In this document: piece after piece, positions 47,001 through 57,760 of the stretch
Layout: the number at the start of each line of letters is the position of its first letter
Position numbering within the stretch: the first letter of the stretch is position 1
NCBI RefSeq assembly: GCF_958295425.1
Contig: NC_081143.1
Location: 14,208,891 to 14,272,890, forward strand
Origin: Solea solea
Taxonomy: Eukaryota; Chordata; Actinopteri; Pleuronectiformes; Soleidae
DNA: 64,000 nucleotides
Direction: 5' to 3'
Made by a program: the position numbers and the translations under genes
The notes under the pieces: model-generated
Seen by the model: the letters and a program-made list of their open reading frames with translations, nothing else
Databases searched by the model: none
Told to the model about the DNA's origin: nothing

Positions 47001-50000
47001 GCATTAAGGACAGGAAGTGGACAGGCAGCATATACACACAGTCGTGTGTGCAAACACGTTCAGACCTGTGTCAGCAGGTAGGAAAGATGACAATATTTTA
47101 GCCTCACACTGTAAGTCAAGAAAGACACAGCCGGTTGAGTACATTGCTTCTGCAGCCAAATAATAGACAGACATATTCTGATTTATCAGGCATGACAAAG
47201 TGCAGTTACTGTACACGTATGTGAAAGCATCAGCCGCACATGCTTTTTGCACAGGCAGTGGATTTCTTGCGCGTGATGCATAAATGCACACAAACTCAGC
47301 GAGTGAGCGAAGTTAGACCAAGAACAAGACTCGTTGATATTGAGTGCATTATACTTGCCTTCCACACCTCACTATCAATCTTTCCGCCAAAATCACTCCA
47401 CACCTGTTTCTACATACAGCGTTATAAAAAAAAACATAAACACACACAGTGGTGGGTTCAAGGGTGAGAGGGAGGGAAAGAAAGACAGAACAAGGCTGTT
47501 AGCTAACTAGTATACTACACACGGAGTGTTTGTTGCAATAAGGAGCAACCCAGTCAAAACATTTCACAGCTGAAATCAAGAATTTAAAGTGTTTTCCGTC
47601 ATGTTTTTGCTCCTACTGAACATTAACGTCACGCCTATGAATCGAACGACTCTTGACTAGAAGAATGGAAAAAAAACAGTATGCAATCAGTGCTTATTTG
47701 ACTACTAGTTTTATATACTACTCGTTTTTGCACAACAGATTTGAAGTGGCTTTGAGTTTCTGCTTGATCTGTGACAAGAGATTTCCAAGCCTGTATGTGG
47801 CATGTCAACAAAGGTATGTAGAAAATATGAGAATACTGTAACTCTTGTGAAAAAAGAGGGACCAGTAAAAAAAATAGATAAAAAAAAAGTGATTGTGTAA
47901 TGTTATAAATGCATTACAGTCAAGCCCAAATGTTCATGTTCAACACCATTTTCCCAAACAAACCATCATTAGGTTATTCCATTGTGTGCATTAGGCACCA
48001 TTTTTACATAAAAATAATTCATTTCAAATCCAATGTACAGGGCCAAAACAAATGTAAGTACATGTGACTGTGCAAATATTAAATGCACTGCATGTGATTA
48101 AAAAAATGGACATACATCCTTAATACAGTAATACACAGACGCTGTGTCATTGTGAGTATATTTTTTCCCCCTCTTTTAGATGTGTGACTTACTCACACAT
48201 CTACACATAAAAAGTAAATTATTAAGCATATCTCCAGGCTACAGAGTAGCAGGTGAGGGAGGTAAAGTGGAAAGTTTTAAAGTCCCTCACCTTGTCCTCG
48301 TCTTCATGAAGCTGAGAGCGACACTCTTGGTCAGATACTCCCTGCAGGGAAGTGGAACGAGGCTAAAAAGTGAGGAAGAGGGAGACAGAGAGAGATGAAG
48401 CATAAAAAGAGAGAACAAAAATACAGACGTGATCTGCAGGTCAGTGCCTTCTGGATAGATCAACCTATCTGCCAACATCAGTCCATTCTCACTAGATCAA
48501 TATTTTATCTACACCATGCTCCTCTCTATAAATCTCCTTTCCTCTCTCTCTCTCTCCATTTCCCTCCATCATTCTGCATGATTGGCTGATTGATTGACTC
48601 AGTCTTCTTGTATTACTGTATTCAGAAGCTAGACCGGGTTATTGATGACCACCTTTCTGCCTCCACTTGCTTCCACTAGCTGCAGTCACAACAGGTACAT
48701 ATAACCACATACTGTTCATTGCACAATATAGTCATGTTCAGAGATGCATCCACAGAGATAGTGAGCTCGTTTTTTGTTTGTTTTTTTTTACTCACAAAGT
48801 AGCAGCTGTTGACAAATCCACATGTAGGAAGGGTGGGCTCATGAGAGGAGAGAGGCTCCACCGAACTGTCGGAGGTGGTGCTGCCCGAACGTGTTGAGGC
48901 CCTGTAGAAAATCTCTGCCTGGCAAGACTACATGTAGTCAAAAACATGGTTTTTAGAAACTGTGATCAACTTGTATTACACATTAGCAGCAATTTGTGGT
49001 TTGCAGGAAAATACAGATTTCTCTTGTGGAGACTAATACCAAGACTTTATATTTGACACTATGGTTGTCGGTTGCATTTTGACAGATGTAACACATGTTG
49101 TAGACATAGATAATACTGTCAGACAGAGAAGTGAGAACTGAGTTCTTTACATTTTCATGCTTTTTTACAGCCAGGCTCCTATTTATTATTTTACAGTGTG
49201 TGTTTTGATTTTAATCATTGCCTTCATTATTTTTTGATGAATTCACACTGTATTTAGAATGTGCTCGCTGAAGACTGTCAGAAAGACTAACAAACTGTCA
49301 TAGCTACAGAGAAATTGTAAAGAGATAAGGCTAACTGACATTAGAAAAGGGAAATTTAAGCATTAAAAAGTGTGCATTTCTATCTGCTACTCACCTCAAG
49401 GTCAGGAGTGGGTGAGGGGCTGATTGAGCCCACAGAGTGTTTACGTGGTGTGACGGTTGTGTGGTCGTCTAGGGTCTGGGGCTCCATCTGACCCGGAGGA
49501 GCTTGGCGGGTAGCGGGTCTCTCCCACTGGGTGGTACCTGTCGGAATGTGCCAGTAGTAGATACCAGCCATGTCTGTGATCTTCTTCCATCCTGGAGGTA
49601 GGTCCGGGTCTGTCTGGAATGACTGCTCACTCCAGATATCTGGTAAAAACACACAATCGAACGGTATATTGACATCAACCATGTAAAGTGCAAAAGCGTC
49701 AAACAATCTGCACACCGATTCATTTTTCAGTAGAATAAATCTGGACTCTGTTGAAGGGAAGGTAACCCTCCCATGTGTATACACTGAACAATATCAACAG
49801 CTGACAGGGATTAAGGGCATCTGCTGCAGCTGTCACTGAACACGTAACTGTGTAAAACCTATTAAGCAAATGTTTTTGCATTTGTTTGCGCTCCTGTATT
49901 TGAGTAAGACCTGTACATGTAGCTTAAATTTGACATTTGATTAAACTGACAAAGAACTCTCAAATATAAACCGGGGATCCACCAGTTTTGTTGTTTTTTA

Positions 50001-52205
50001 ATGTCTGTCTGTGATCACTGACATTTGGATTGGAACTGGAACAGCACTGTATATTGTGTTTTTTAGTTGTTGTTTTTTTCAACCAACAAATATAAGGGCT
50101 TATTATTTATAAATACATTTAATAATTACTTTAACTTCCTTTGAGCAGGTATAAACACATTTTAACCAGATAACCACTCATAATTTAAGTGCTAAATAAG
50201 AGCATAACACAATATCATATTAGAATTACTGGATTACCAGCTGTCCAAGATTATGTCATAAACCAGGCTGTCTGTTTAATGTCATCACAAGCAACAAAGC
50301 AGGAGAAGCAACTGTACCCTATTACATTACAAACACCTGCCATGCTTTCTGTGCAAACATGACATAGAAAGCATGGCATGTGGTCAATTTAGATGAACTG
50401 AAAGTGACATCTCTGAAACAGGAACCTACTGTAACCTTTTTTAAACTATTATACTATTTTTAATGTAAACATTATAAGAGAGGAAGTACGTCATTTGATC
50501 AGCTGAAGTGTGCATGTTTTAAGGTGTTGCTTTTAGAGGATACACGTCAACCTTTTAACACACACACACACACACACACACTAACAGACCCACTGCAGAG
50601 ATGAAATTATAATAGTTTTATCAACATTTCTTCTCTTGTACTAAATGCATGTCATTAGATGGTTGCACTTTCCTGGCAGTCAATACTGATGACAGTTTGT
50701 AGGTGTGTGTGATATAGTGGCAAGGAAGTAACCCTGAGGGGCTGGTCAGCTGGTGTTTGTCTGTTTGTGTGTCTGTGTGTCTTTCAGGTATTACTCATGT
50801 TGTGGGGACCTAAATCTGTTCACACAGTCACATTATGGGGGCTTGTCTTCCTTATGGGTACAAAATGCAAGTCCCCATAACATAAACTAATACATTTTAA
50901 GGTGAAGACATGTTTTGTGGTTCGGTGGGTGATAACCAGTAGTAGTTATGCATGTAAGCCAATGTGATGTTCTCTGAAGTCATGGAAACCAGACGTTATG
51001 TGTGTGTGTTGTTACACCAACAGGTCTTGAACTGCTGACCATGCTGATGAATCACAGCCTATGGGCTTGTCACCACGACAGTAGGCCATGCTATATGTCA
51101 TCGTGACGACTGGGCCGGTCCAGATCGAGTACAGGTAAGTTATTCAGAGCTGCGTTTATGAAATGGAAAAGAAAACACAGAAAGCGGAGCCGAATGTACA
51201 AATACATTCTTCACATAAGCAAACGTCCCTTGAGGCTCAATCTCTGCTTTAGAAGAGTGAGTGTGAAGCAGCTGAGCCTTCTGGGAGTTGCAGTCTTTTA
51301 ATAGGTAGAAAATAGGTCACAGTCAATAAAACTACAACCGAGAGAACCCGAGGGTGTCTGCTATGAGCAGGAGGGAGTCTGATGACTCAGAATATGCGCC
51401 AGCAAGAAACGAGAAAAGAGATGTGAGCGTGTGCAGCAGATACACACACACATATATATGCATATGTGTATACAAACAAAAGAAGAGGGGGCACTGACAG
51501 AGACACACACACAGAGAGAGAAAGCTCCAAGGCCATCAGAGTCACCCTCTGCAAGTGCAGTGGCAAGTGTGGAACTAAGAGCGAGGCTAATAGTTAACAT
51601 GCTCCAAGGCAGCTCATGGAAGTGTGCCACAGCAGATCTACGTAGCAGTTAGCCTGCCTTAGCCTCAGTTAGCATGCAGCCCCATGCCAGAGCAGAGTTG
51701 AGCAGAGGGGGGAGGGGACAGCAGTGAGCCTTTAGGAGCAAAACACAGACATAAATATAAACACACACACACACACATGTGCTCTCTGACAAATGACACC
51801 ACACATACATCACCCTAAATGCATGCATCTGCATGAACACACATTCTCATTACATGCACAAATATAGCATGTAACCACAGGTGCCTCTGTCAGATATTAA
51901 GTGAATGGTGCCAGTATGAACTTCATCACTGAGTTGGAAGAGACACACATTCATTTTTTGCTTGCTTGCTTGCATGCACACAAACACACACACTTGCGCA
52001 CAGACAGACACACTCAGACAGCGTTTCAAATTCAAATCCAACAGTGTCCCTTCCAACCGACTCTGGCCGATGCACCTACCCTCGTAATTGACAATCACAA
52101 TAGCCAGCATGTAGTCTTTGCCCAGCATCATAGTTAGCTGCCTCTCATACAGCAAAACACAGTAATGTAACCAAAGAGAAAACCCCAGACACACAGAGAG
52201 ACAGT

Positions 52206-52238
<33 letters not shown>

Positions 52239-55200
52239 GGGGAGGGAGACAGAGAGAGAGAAGGAAGAGAGGGGGACATTCCACAGGGTAAGTGGAAAAA
52301 GAGAGGAGAGTGAGAGTGATGGAGACACATTGAGGCTGAGAGGCAAGAACAGCGTGATGAAAAAAGAAAGACAGAGAGGACGGGAGCAAAAAAGTGAATG
52401 AGTAGATTAGTGCAAATGAGAACTCAGATTAAATGGACGAGAAGAAGAAATAAAATGATGAAAGGGGGGGGGGGGGGGGGTGTTTCCCTTGATCTGAGCC
52501 ATGTTTGCAGTTGTCACTTTATCTTTCTTCTATCTGGTGTATCATCAACAGCTCAAAAAACCCCACCTTCCCTTCCTGTCTTAAAATTATGACAATTGGC
52601 ATTGGTAGCATTTTGCTTCAAAAATCCGCAGTTTTACCATCTTCTGCACCGCCAGAAGTCAGCGATCGCGAGGAGTGAGCTGTACCACAACCCCTGAACG
52701 ATCCTGTGATCAAAATCTTTGCACAAATCCTTTAAATTAACTAATTCTAAAAAAAAAATGCTTTACAAGTTTGTGTGTGTGTGTCGCGTATAAAATGAAG
52801 TCACAGCAGTTTCATGCGGCCGTGCAGTGATGACTCTGCCCACATTGAGGTGGTACTATTTTGTAATGGCAATCCAACCAAACCATGTAGAGTTAAGTCG
52901 TGCCATGCTGAGGCGAGACGGGACTATGTAGTGGAAAAGGGGCATTAATGTGTAAGTGTGTGTGGCAGCTCCACCATCATCTCACAGCAATGTTGCCAAA
53001 TTTAACATGACATGAAATCTAATCTTTTAGACTTGGGGACTTTTTTTTTTTTTATCATTTATATTAAGTAAGGTGGTTAGTCACACATGGGGGGACAAAG
53101 TCAGAAGAGATATTTCTATCATTTTACACTAAATGACCTTCCCCAGTGTGTGTGTGTGTGTATGTTGGCTACTCAGTGTGAAAGCAGTGTCGTATTAGTC
53201 CTCTAACCCACAACTTGCACAGAGGAATCTGACAGACACCTGGGAAAACAACACGGCTTTGTCAATATTAGATGGAGAAGCAGACAAGAGGACACAGCAG
53301 CACTGAGGACAAGGAGCTAGCGTTCCACAAATCCAACATGAACGATGCCAATACCATGATTAGCGTCTCTTCACCAAACCCTCTGAGGATAATATGTCTT
53401 AAGTTAAGACTGCACTGCTGTTAAAGTCTGCTTTTTGTCCCGTCTCCTCTGCTGATCAACAACATGCACACACACATACATATATTGATCCACAGGGAGA
53501 ATGAGGCTCTCCCATGAGAGTGTTACAACCTTGAAATGGTGCTGCAGACAAGCAGAGATGAGTTTCGAAGTGTGAGAAAATCAGGGACAAGACACATGGA
53601 GAGTAAGTTCTCCTATAATACTTGCTCAGGGAATTCAGAGAGAAAGAGAAGTAAAACAATAACAAGGCTCACAAGCTCAAAGCAACTCACAGAGGATGGT
53701 TTACAGCTGAGTTCATGTTAGAAGTTGGCTGCTCGAGATGAAAAAGATGGGTTTCATATGACTTGAGAAATAAAAATGATCTGGACGGACCAGCACAGAC
53801 AACAAGCAAGTAATAAAAAAAAAAAGGGCAAAGAGAAAAACAACAAACAGAGTGACTGATGAGAATTTCTGAACTTTGAATCTACTAAAAAAAGGTAGAA
53901 ACCATAGAATCAGTTTTATATTCAGCGAAGTCATGTACTGATAAAGAATGAGAACGTTAATAAGAATAAAGAACACTATCTTTTACCACAGAAAAACTAG
54001 TTTTTCCTAATACAGCCAAAATGATTTGTTGCTGACATCATGACTTTGACAGAATAATTAAAAGCAGCTATTTCGCCATTTAAAACAAAAATACTTGCTT
54101 CCAGCTAATGATGTGTTGCTTTACTTTGCCTTATTGCTGTAAATCATGTATTAATCAATTAAGTAATCGACTAAATTGACTAACAAGTTATTCTGAGGAA
54201 TGGAAAAAACCCTATAGACAATTACACCATACTGTGACATTCTATGGACCAAACAACGTATTGATTAGTGGAGACAAAAATCAACAGATTAATCATTAAA
54301 AATAATTGTTTGTCAACTACTTTGTTTTATGGGATTGTAAACTGAAAATGGTTAAGTTTTTCACTGCCAGACTAAAGATGTGACTAACTTTTTGGGGCAT
54401 TTTACTTATAGACTAGTTGCTAAGTTGATTTAACAAATAATTTGCAGGTGGGCTCATTGCTCATTATCACCATTTAAACAAGCTTTAAACACCAAACCCT
54501 TAATAAATATATATGTGCCTGGATCTCAGTAAGTCTCGCTCAGTTTGAAGTAGGACATCAAACAAAGCTTTAGTGGCAGCTACAGATATACAGAACATGA
54601 AAGGGCTCAGCAGAAATACTGGACGTCCTCAACCCCGCATTTGTGTTCATGACTCTGTCCGAACTGCTGCCGATATTACATTTACTGTCTGTCATAACGA
54701 TGAAAACAAAGACAGGAAGGGACAATGCAGAGGATTAGAAGAAGTTTAAATTCAGCTCTAGTGAAGGAATCAATGACAAAAAAAGGACAGAGATAACAAC
54801 AAACGTAGAATTCATATCGTAAAGCGAATACAGAGCTTCTCCTCTTCTTATAATAGTGGCCGAGAACAAATACTGTGGAATAAAGAGTAAAGCGTGTCCA
54901 GTGTTCTGTTTAGGACTTTTTAGGTGTAAATCCTGTACTGATATAAAAACCCCAGTGCATGAACAGTTTGCCTGTTCACTGTGAGTGACTGCACCTGCTC
55001 CTTCACTACCGCCTTTGGTTTGCCATCTAGCCAACATGTCTTTGGACCACTGCTAAACCAGCTCTCTGTTCATGTGTAATATGCCGTTAATCTGCCACCA
55101 AAATGGTGAACATGTTGCTTCTCTACATGTTACCGGAGCATCTATGTTAATATTCTGTAAAAACAATGACAAACTGAGACGTTCACGGTCCCTAGTTGAG

Positions 55201-56873
55201 TGGGTAGACCAGAACTGTGTGTGAAACGGCTGTTGTGGCCACGCCTCCACTATCTCAGCGCAGAGAAAGAAGACAACTTTTTTTTAATAACTCAACTTTG
55301 GTAAGTTGGTAGTTAATAACACATTTTCCTGAGGGGTGACAAGGAGATATTTGTATCTCTTTATAGGGTCTTAAACTACAGCCTCAAAAAGTTCTGCCTT
55401 TTTTATATCATAAAAAGACTTGTAGAGGTTACAAAAATGAGTACATGATACACATGCACACATATGGTCGCTTTGAACAGGACACAGCTGATCAATGTTG
55501 CTAACTAACCATGAGGTTACAAGGCTACTTCCTCTCCCAGAGAGACTCTGTGAGATTTATTCGTGGCTGGGGTGATTGTTATTCTGTTCCAGCAGAGTCT
55601 CTGTTCATCTCATGCACATGCACATGAATGCACACTGGGACGCCATAAATGGAAACATGTTATCAGCAGAGAGGGCAGTAAAGGCTCTACATAGGACATG
55701 GGAGGATTTAAAAACAACCCACAAGATTCACATGAAAACAACAGCAATGTATAAGTAAATGGCAATGGCTGTGAAGTTCACTGATATAAGCTTTGCAGTG
55801 TATTTTGTTTTGTGTGTGTGTGTTTTACCTGTCTCCTCTGGAGAATTGCTCTCCTGGGACAGAGTGGTCCAACTCAACTCTTCGTCACTGGGATTCAGGT
55901 TCTGGATGCGGTTCAAAGCACAGTCTGTCTTTGCGCCAGTCCTTCTGTCCTTCTTTGTCTCTGGAGAGGAGGAGGAAGAGGAGGAGCAAGAGGCCACAGA
56001 GAGTAAGGGCATGTCCTCTGGGCTGGCGTGGCGTGGTGGGGAGGGAGGAGGCGGCACGGGAGACTCCTTGCCCGATTTGAGGAGCTTGATGTTGGAGTGG
56101 AGGTCAGTGATGAGTTCCAGGCCAGCGGAAACTTTGTTATTCACTGAAGAATCACTTTTTATCAACAACGGCTTATTCTCCTCATCTTCCTGGTCCTGGA
56201 TGATTGCATCTCCATCTTCCTCAATCTTCATCTTTGAGATCATTTCCTTTTCAGACAAAATGCTGATGTCATCACTCTCCTCTGCCTCAATGTTCAAGTC
56301 AAAGCCCAAATCTGTTGTGTTGCCATTCAGCTGGAGCTCCACAGATGAGTTTATGTTACAGTCTACATCGGATTCGGTTTTCTGGTCGGGCTCAGCATCA
56401 GTGCCGGCGTCTGGGTGCAGTTCAACATCTAACTTAATGACATCATCCTCTCGGTCATTATTGGAGAGAGTGTGGCTGTCGTGCTCATCTGCTGTGTTGA
56501 CATTGAGGTCATCTGCTAAAGTCTCTGAATTACACTCCAGACCTATCAAGTCAGAGCAAGTTGTGTTTTTGTTATGGTCCTGGCCAGCTTTACGCAGCTG
56601 ATTGACCCCGTTCTTGGCTAGTTTTGGATTGTTGGGGGTTGAAGACTGTGACGGGGAGGTTGGCGGTGATGGTGACGGTGGTACTGCTTCTCCGAGGCCC
56701 ATGGCAGACTGAATACTCGTGAGTGCATACTTTTTGCGACACTTGGGAGGCGTGGCAGAGCCCTGTTTGATGACGTCGCTGCTAAGTAGCTGGTTGTGCG
56801 AGGAGCGAAGGCTGAGTGAGGTGGGAGGCGTGGCGGCGGGGCCGTTACGATTGGTCACATCCACTGACATCAT
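33602..56873 (-). CDS. apbb2: APBB2 (Fe65-like 1), WW and PTB domain adaptor (15 coding exons)
   Basis: Joining 15 exons gives 895 codons (894 residues) with consistent phases throughout. Order: a long Ser/Pro-rich and acidic N-terminal region (1-348) with the Fe65L1 marker 'DVTNRN' and '[11 protein letters not shown]'; a WW domain at about 361-390 (Trp366, Tyr376-Tyr377, Trp387, Pro390); a linker; PTB1 from about 553 to 690 ('[20 protein letters not shown]'); PTB2 from about 714 to 845 ('[18 protein letters not shown]'); and a C-terminal tail ending '[16 protein letters not shown]'. Fe65 proteins bind the cytoplasmic NPxY tail of APP through PTB2, other receptors and nuclear factors through PTB1, and proline-rich ligands through WW. 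Sequence choice points ([20 protein letters not shown] end) fit APBB2 better than APBB1 or APBB3. The start is the first ATG of an MM pair directly after a plausible acceptor; human APBB2 has a longer N-terminus before DVTNRN, so an upstream start cannot be excluded. Confidence 0.95.
34889..35068 (-). CDS. apbb2: APBB2 exon (second half of PTB2)
   Basis: Sixty codons, phase 0 at both ends. Encodes '[20 protein letters not shown]' through '[19 protein letters not shown]', with acceptor 'tctccgaccag' and donor gtgagt. Confidence 0.97.
35740..35855 (-). CDS. apbb2: APBB2 exon (PTB2 middle)
   Basis: Acceptor 'ctctggttcag'. Encodes [20 protein letters not shown] through '[12 protein letters not shown]'. 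The donor gttata is weak, but phase and homology fix the boundary. Confidence 0.93.
35989..36072 (-). CDS. apbb2: APBB2 exon (start of PTB2)
   Basis: Acceptor 'ttcttcccag', donor AATAG|gtcagc. Encodes [20 protein letters not shown] and 'MLPVVRPI'. An alternative acceptor 3 bases downstream would drop one codon (NAGNAG type). Confidence 0.95.
   Translation of the reverse strand, partial: QSFPHQRRSWFRSFRCSTSGCCLWSDQ
36635..36722 (-). CDS. apbb2: APBB2 exon (PTB1-PTB2 linker)
   Basis: Acceptor 'ccctccag', donor CAAG|gtaggc. Encodes [20 protein letters not shown] and 'QAGLDLPLQ'. Confidence 0.95.
37714..37828 (-). CDS. apbb2: APBB2 exon (end of PTB1)
   Basis: Acceptor 'gtttctcacag', donor CCCGG|gtgagt. 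Encodes '[20 protein letters not shown]' and '[18 protein letters not shown]'. Confidence 0.97.
39507..39850. repeat. Dispersed fish repeat in APBB2 intron
   Basis: Starts 'gggctgcaaagcac' and contains 'gattaacctgtggattattt' and 'cctaagatattcagttgctg', the same type as 61855-62085. Its class is not clear from the sequence. Confidence 0.5.
40983..41032. repeat. (TG)n microsatellite
   Basis: About 25 GT units next to a type B repeat copy. Confidence 0.97.
41040..41190 (+). repeat. CA-linked dispersed repeat, type B
   Basis: Contains 'ctattaggttagggttgggc', 'ggttaaggtcagggtgaggg' and 'tacattatggccatgag'. TG runs lie on both sides. Confidence 0.7.
41304..41318 (-). promoter_or_regulatory. CTCF-like core motif
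   Basis: On the - strand reads CCAGTGGAGGGCGCC, one mismatch from the CTCF core. Motif only. Confidence 0.25.
41953..42080 (-). CDS. apbb2: APBB2 exon (PTB1 middle)
   Basis: Acceptor 'gtgttttcag', donor GGCAG|gtcagt in phase 2. Encodes [20 protein letters not shown] and '[12 protein letters not shown]'. Confidence 0.97.
42678..42824 (-). CDS. apbb2: APBB2 exon (start of PTB1)
   Basis: Acceptor 'ttacccctcag', donor GAG|gtgaga. Forty-nine codons, from [20 protein letters not shown] to '[12 protein letters not shown]', nearly identical to vertebrate APBB2. Confidence 0.98.
43850..44070 (-). repeat. CA-linked dispersed repeat, type C (inverted)
   Basis: Contains 'ccaaaccttaaccataacta', 'ccctaaacctaaccagttct' and 'aggactgctggtcctg'. 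It lies in an APBB2 intron. Confidence 0.6.
44840..44854 (+). promoter_or_regulatory. CTCF-like core motif
   Basis: CACTGGGGGGCAGTA resembles the CTCF core and its 3' extension, with a G in place of the central A. Motif only. Confidence 0.2.
45060..45290 (-). repeat. CA-linked dispersed repeat, type C (inverted)
   Basis: Begins 'aggtttgcacagctattctt' right after a (CA)n tract and carries 'gggttaaccctaaccc'. A short relative of its start lies at 3013-3050. Confidence 0.65.
45290..45545 (-). repeat. CA-linked dispersed repeat, type A (inverted)
   Basis: Ends with 'cagatttaggtccccacaat', the complement of the type A start, and has 'aaggcaagtccccatga' and 'gtcaccttaaaatgtaatag'. Same type as 50780-51000. 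Confidence 0.75.
45572..45632 (-). CDS. apbb2: APBB2 exon (linker before PTB1)
   Basis: Acceptor 'gtttttttcag', donor AAAG|gtaagg. Encodes [20 protein letters not shown], the counterpart of the human acidic '..SINSDPEAK' segment. Confidence 0.92.
45979..46064 (-). CDS. apbb2: APBB2 exon (linker)
   Basis: Acceptor 'gatgtcgacag', donor CTAAG|gtaaaa in phase 2. Encodes [20 protein letters not shown] and 'LRYASLKL', almost identical to human APBB2. Confidence 0.97.
46504..46550. repeat. Perfect 20-bp inverted repeat with a CRE at its centre
   Basis: Arms 46504-46523 (gtcatcatttcagggcagtg) and 46531-46550 are exact reverse complements with a 7-base loop. The palindrome TGACGTCA, the consensus cAMP response element, spans the loop at 46525-46532. 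Confidence 0.9.
47359..47403 (-). CDS. apbb2: APBB2 small cassette-type exon with GC donor
   Basis: Fifteen codons, [15 protein letters not shown], matching 'PWSDFAVLNGGKINSDIWK' of human APBB2 isoforms. The donor is AAG|gcaagt, so the following intron is of the GC-AG type. Phase 0 at both ends. Confidence 0.9.
48291..48341 (-). CDS. apbb2: APBB2 small symmetric exon
   Basis: Seventeen codons, [17 protein letters not shown], with acceptor 'cttccctgcag' and donor AAG|gtgagg, phase 0 at both ends. I do not recall a human equivalent; the call rests on splice sites, frame and position between the WW and PTB1 exons. Confidence 0.7.
48796..48918 (-). CDS. apbb2: APBB2 symmetric exon (Ser/Thr-rich linker)
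   Basis: Forty-one codons from [20 protein letters not shown] to '[10 protein letters not shown]', acceptor 'gtagtcttgccag' and donor TTT|gtgagt, phase 0 at both ends. A stronger-looking AG 19 bases downstream (ttttctacag) would shift the frame to a stop, which supports the upstream site. No human equivalent comes to mind. Confidence 0.7.
49395..49639 (-). CDS. apbb2: APBB2 exon (WW domain)
   Basis: Acceptor 'gtttttaccag', donor CTTGAG|gtgagt. Encodes '[20 protein letters not shown]', '[14 protein letters not shown]' and a Ser/Pro-rich end '[14 protein letters not shown]'. All WW signature residues are present. Confidence 0.98.
50338..50378. repeat. Perfect inverted repeat, 13-bp arms
   Basis: Arms 50338-50350 (tgccatgctttct) and 50366-50378 are exact reverse complements with a 15-base loop. 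Confidence 0.85.
50780..51000 (+). repeat. CA-linked dispersed repeat, type A
   Basis: The clearest copy: 'tgtggggacctaaatctgtt', 'cacagtcacattatggggg', 'gcaagtccccataacataaa' and 'acattttaaggtgaagacat', next to TG tracts on both sides. Confidence 0.8.
52201..52275. repeat. (GA)n purine tract
   Basis: Nearly pure AG/GA stretch of about 75 bases with g-rich interruptions; one strand is almost all purine. Confidence 0.9.
52464..52480. repeat. Poly(G) tract
   Basis: Run of 17 G. A shorter run of 13 G lies at 38790-38802. Confidence 0.95.
52850..52945. repeat. Degenerate dispersed repeat
   Basis: Contains 'gaggcgagacgggactatgt' and 'agtggaaaaggggcat', words typical of a widespread fish repeat that describes no gene. 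The boundaries are approximate. Confidence 0.4.
55829..56873 (-). CDS. apbb2: APBB2 first coding exon (long N-terminal region)
   Basis: Start ATG at 56871-56873, just after the acceptor 'ctcgtgccag'. Donor ACAG|gtaaaa in phase 1. Residues 1-60 ([31 protein letters not shown]) and about 300-348 ([31 protein letters not shown]) match vertebrate APBB2. Between them, residues about 110-240 form an Asp/Glu-rich stretch with no counterpart I recall in human. The long open frame on the opposite strand here is a shadow. Confidence 0.96.
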
Positions 56874-57760
56874 CCTGGCACGAGACAGATCAGCTATTAG
56901 GGAGAAAGGGGAACTAGGTTGAATAAACTGCAAATGAAACATGTTTACATAATATACTGCATGAGCTTATTTTTAGAAAGGTTGTCACATTGCTTTCATA
57001 CTATTGCAGTTTGCAATAACAATCGCATAACTAACAGGAGCTATGCAAGTGGGAAATGCCCAAGTATAGAAATGTGTCTAAGCATGCAAAATATACTGCA
57101 TTATGTTTTTAAAAGCTGTAGCGATGTTTTGAATTATGAGTTACCAGGCAACATACCCACAGGAAGTTATTCATTTTATTCTCAAGACTGACAAAAGGCA
57201 AGGATGTAGCAAAACAGCAGCATTATCTTAGCAAAGAGAAATGACTCCAACAAGAGTATGACTGACAACTCCAAAAAGGTTCACAACTGGATTCTAGAGC
57301 ACAAAAAACCTTGGTGTCAGCAGTTTGATGCCATAAACACGTCTAGCTATTGGGTACACGAGATGACCAGGGCATAATGTCTATGTATGTAGAATTGTAG
57401 AGTGACAGAAGTTACGCAAGTCGGGCTTTAATAACATTTTGTACTTTGGCAATGTAACCTTAACAGACAGGGCAAGTTTACTGACTGCATTAGATATTCC
57501 TGTGCAATAAATGTTTCATTTCACACATTTCTAAGCTTTGTTGTTTTAGGAAAGTCAGACGGATGCAAAAGATGTATTGACAAAGAGGCTAACACATTTT
57601 TGGCTGGATGACAGAAATATACTAGCTTATCATTTACATTCCTGACAAATATTACTGTGGACTGCAGACTTTCAAAACCACAGGCTACAAGGATGAAGCA
57701 TGGAGAGCAGTAAGAGGTGTGAGTGTAGGGCGTGTTTGCGTGCGTGCCTGTGTTTTGTAC

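Larger units (their letters stand above)
49640..55828 (-). other. apbb2: Large APBB2 intron
   Basis: A 6.2-kb intron with CA and GA microsatellites, one type A repeat, a 13-bp perfect inverted repeat (50338-50378), a G17 run (52464-52480) and a degenerate 'tagtggaaaagg' repeat near 52850-52945. No additional exon is supported. Confidence 0.8.

Noticed and set aside
47925..48110. Sequence resembling ends of Tc1-like or other fish repeats ('acagtcaagcccaaatg')
   Set aside because: The match is too short and no inverted terminal repeat could be found.
54020..54320. AT-rich stretch with 'aatcgactaaattgactaac', similar to the repeat at 61855-62085
   Set aside because: Only scattered words match; without an alignment I cannot call it a copy.
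55759..56601. A 280-codon open frame on the + strand
   Set aside because: It is the exact antisense shadow of the APBB2 first coding exon, which has clear homology and splice sites on the - strand.
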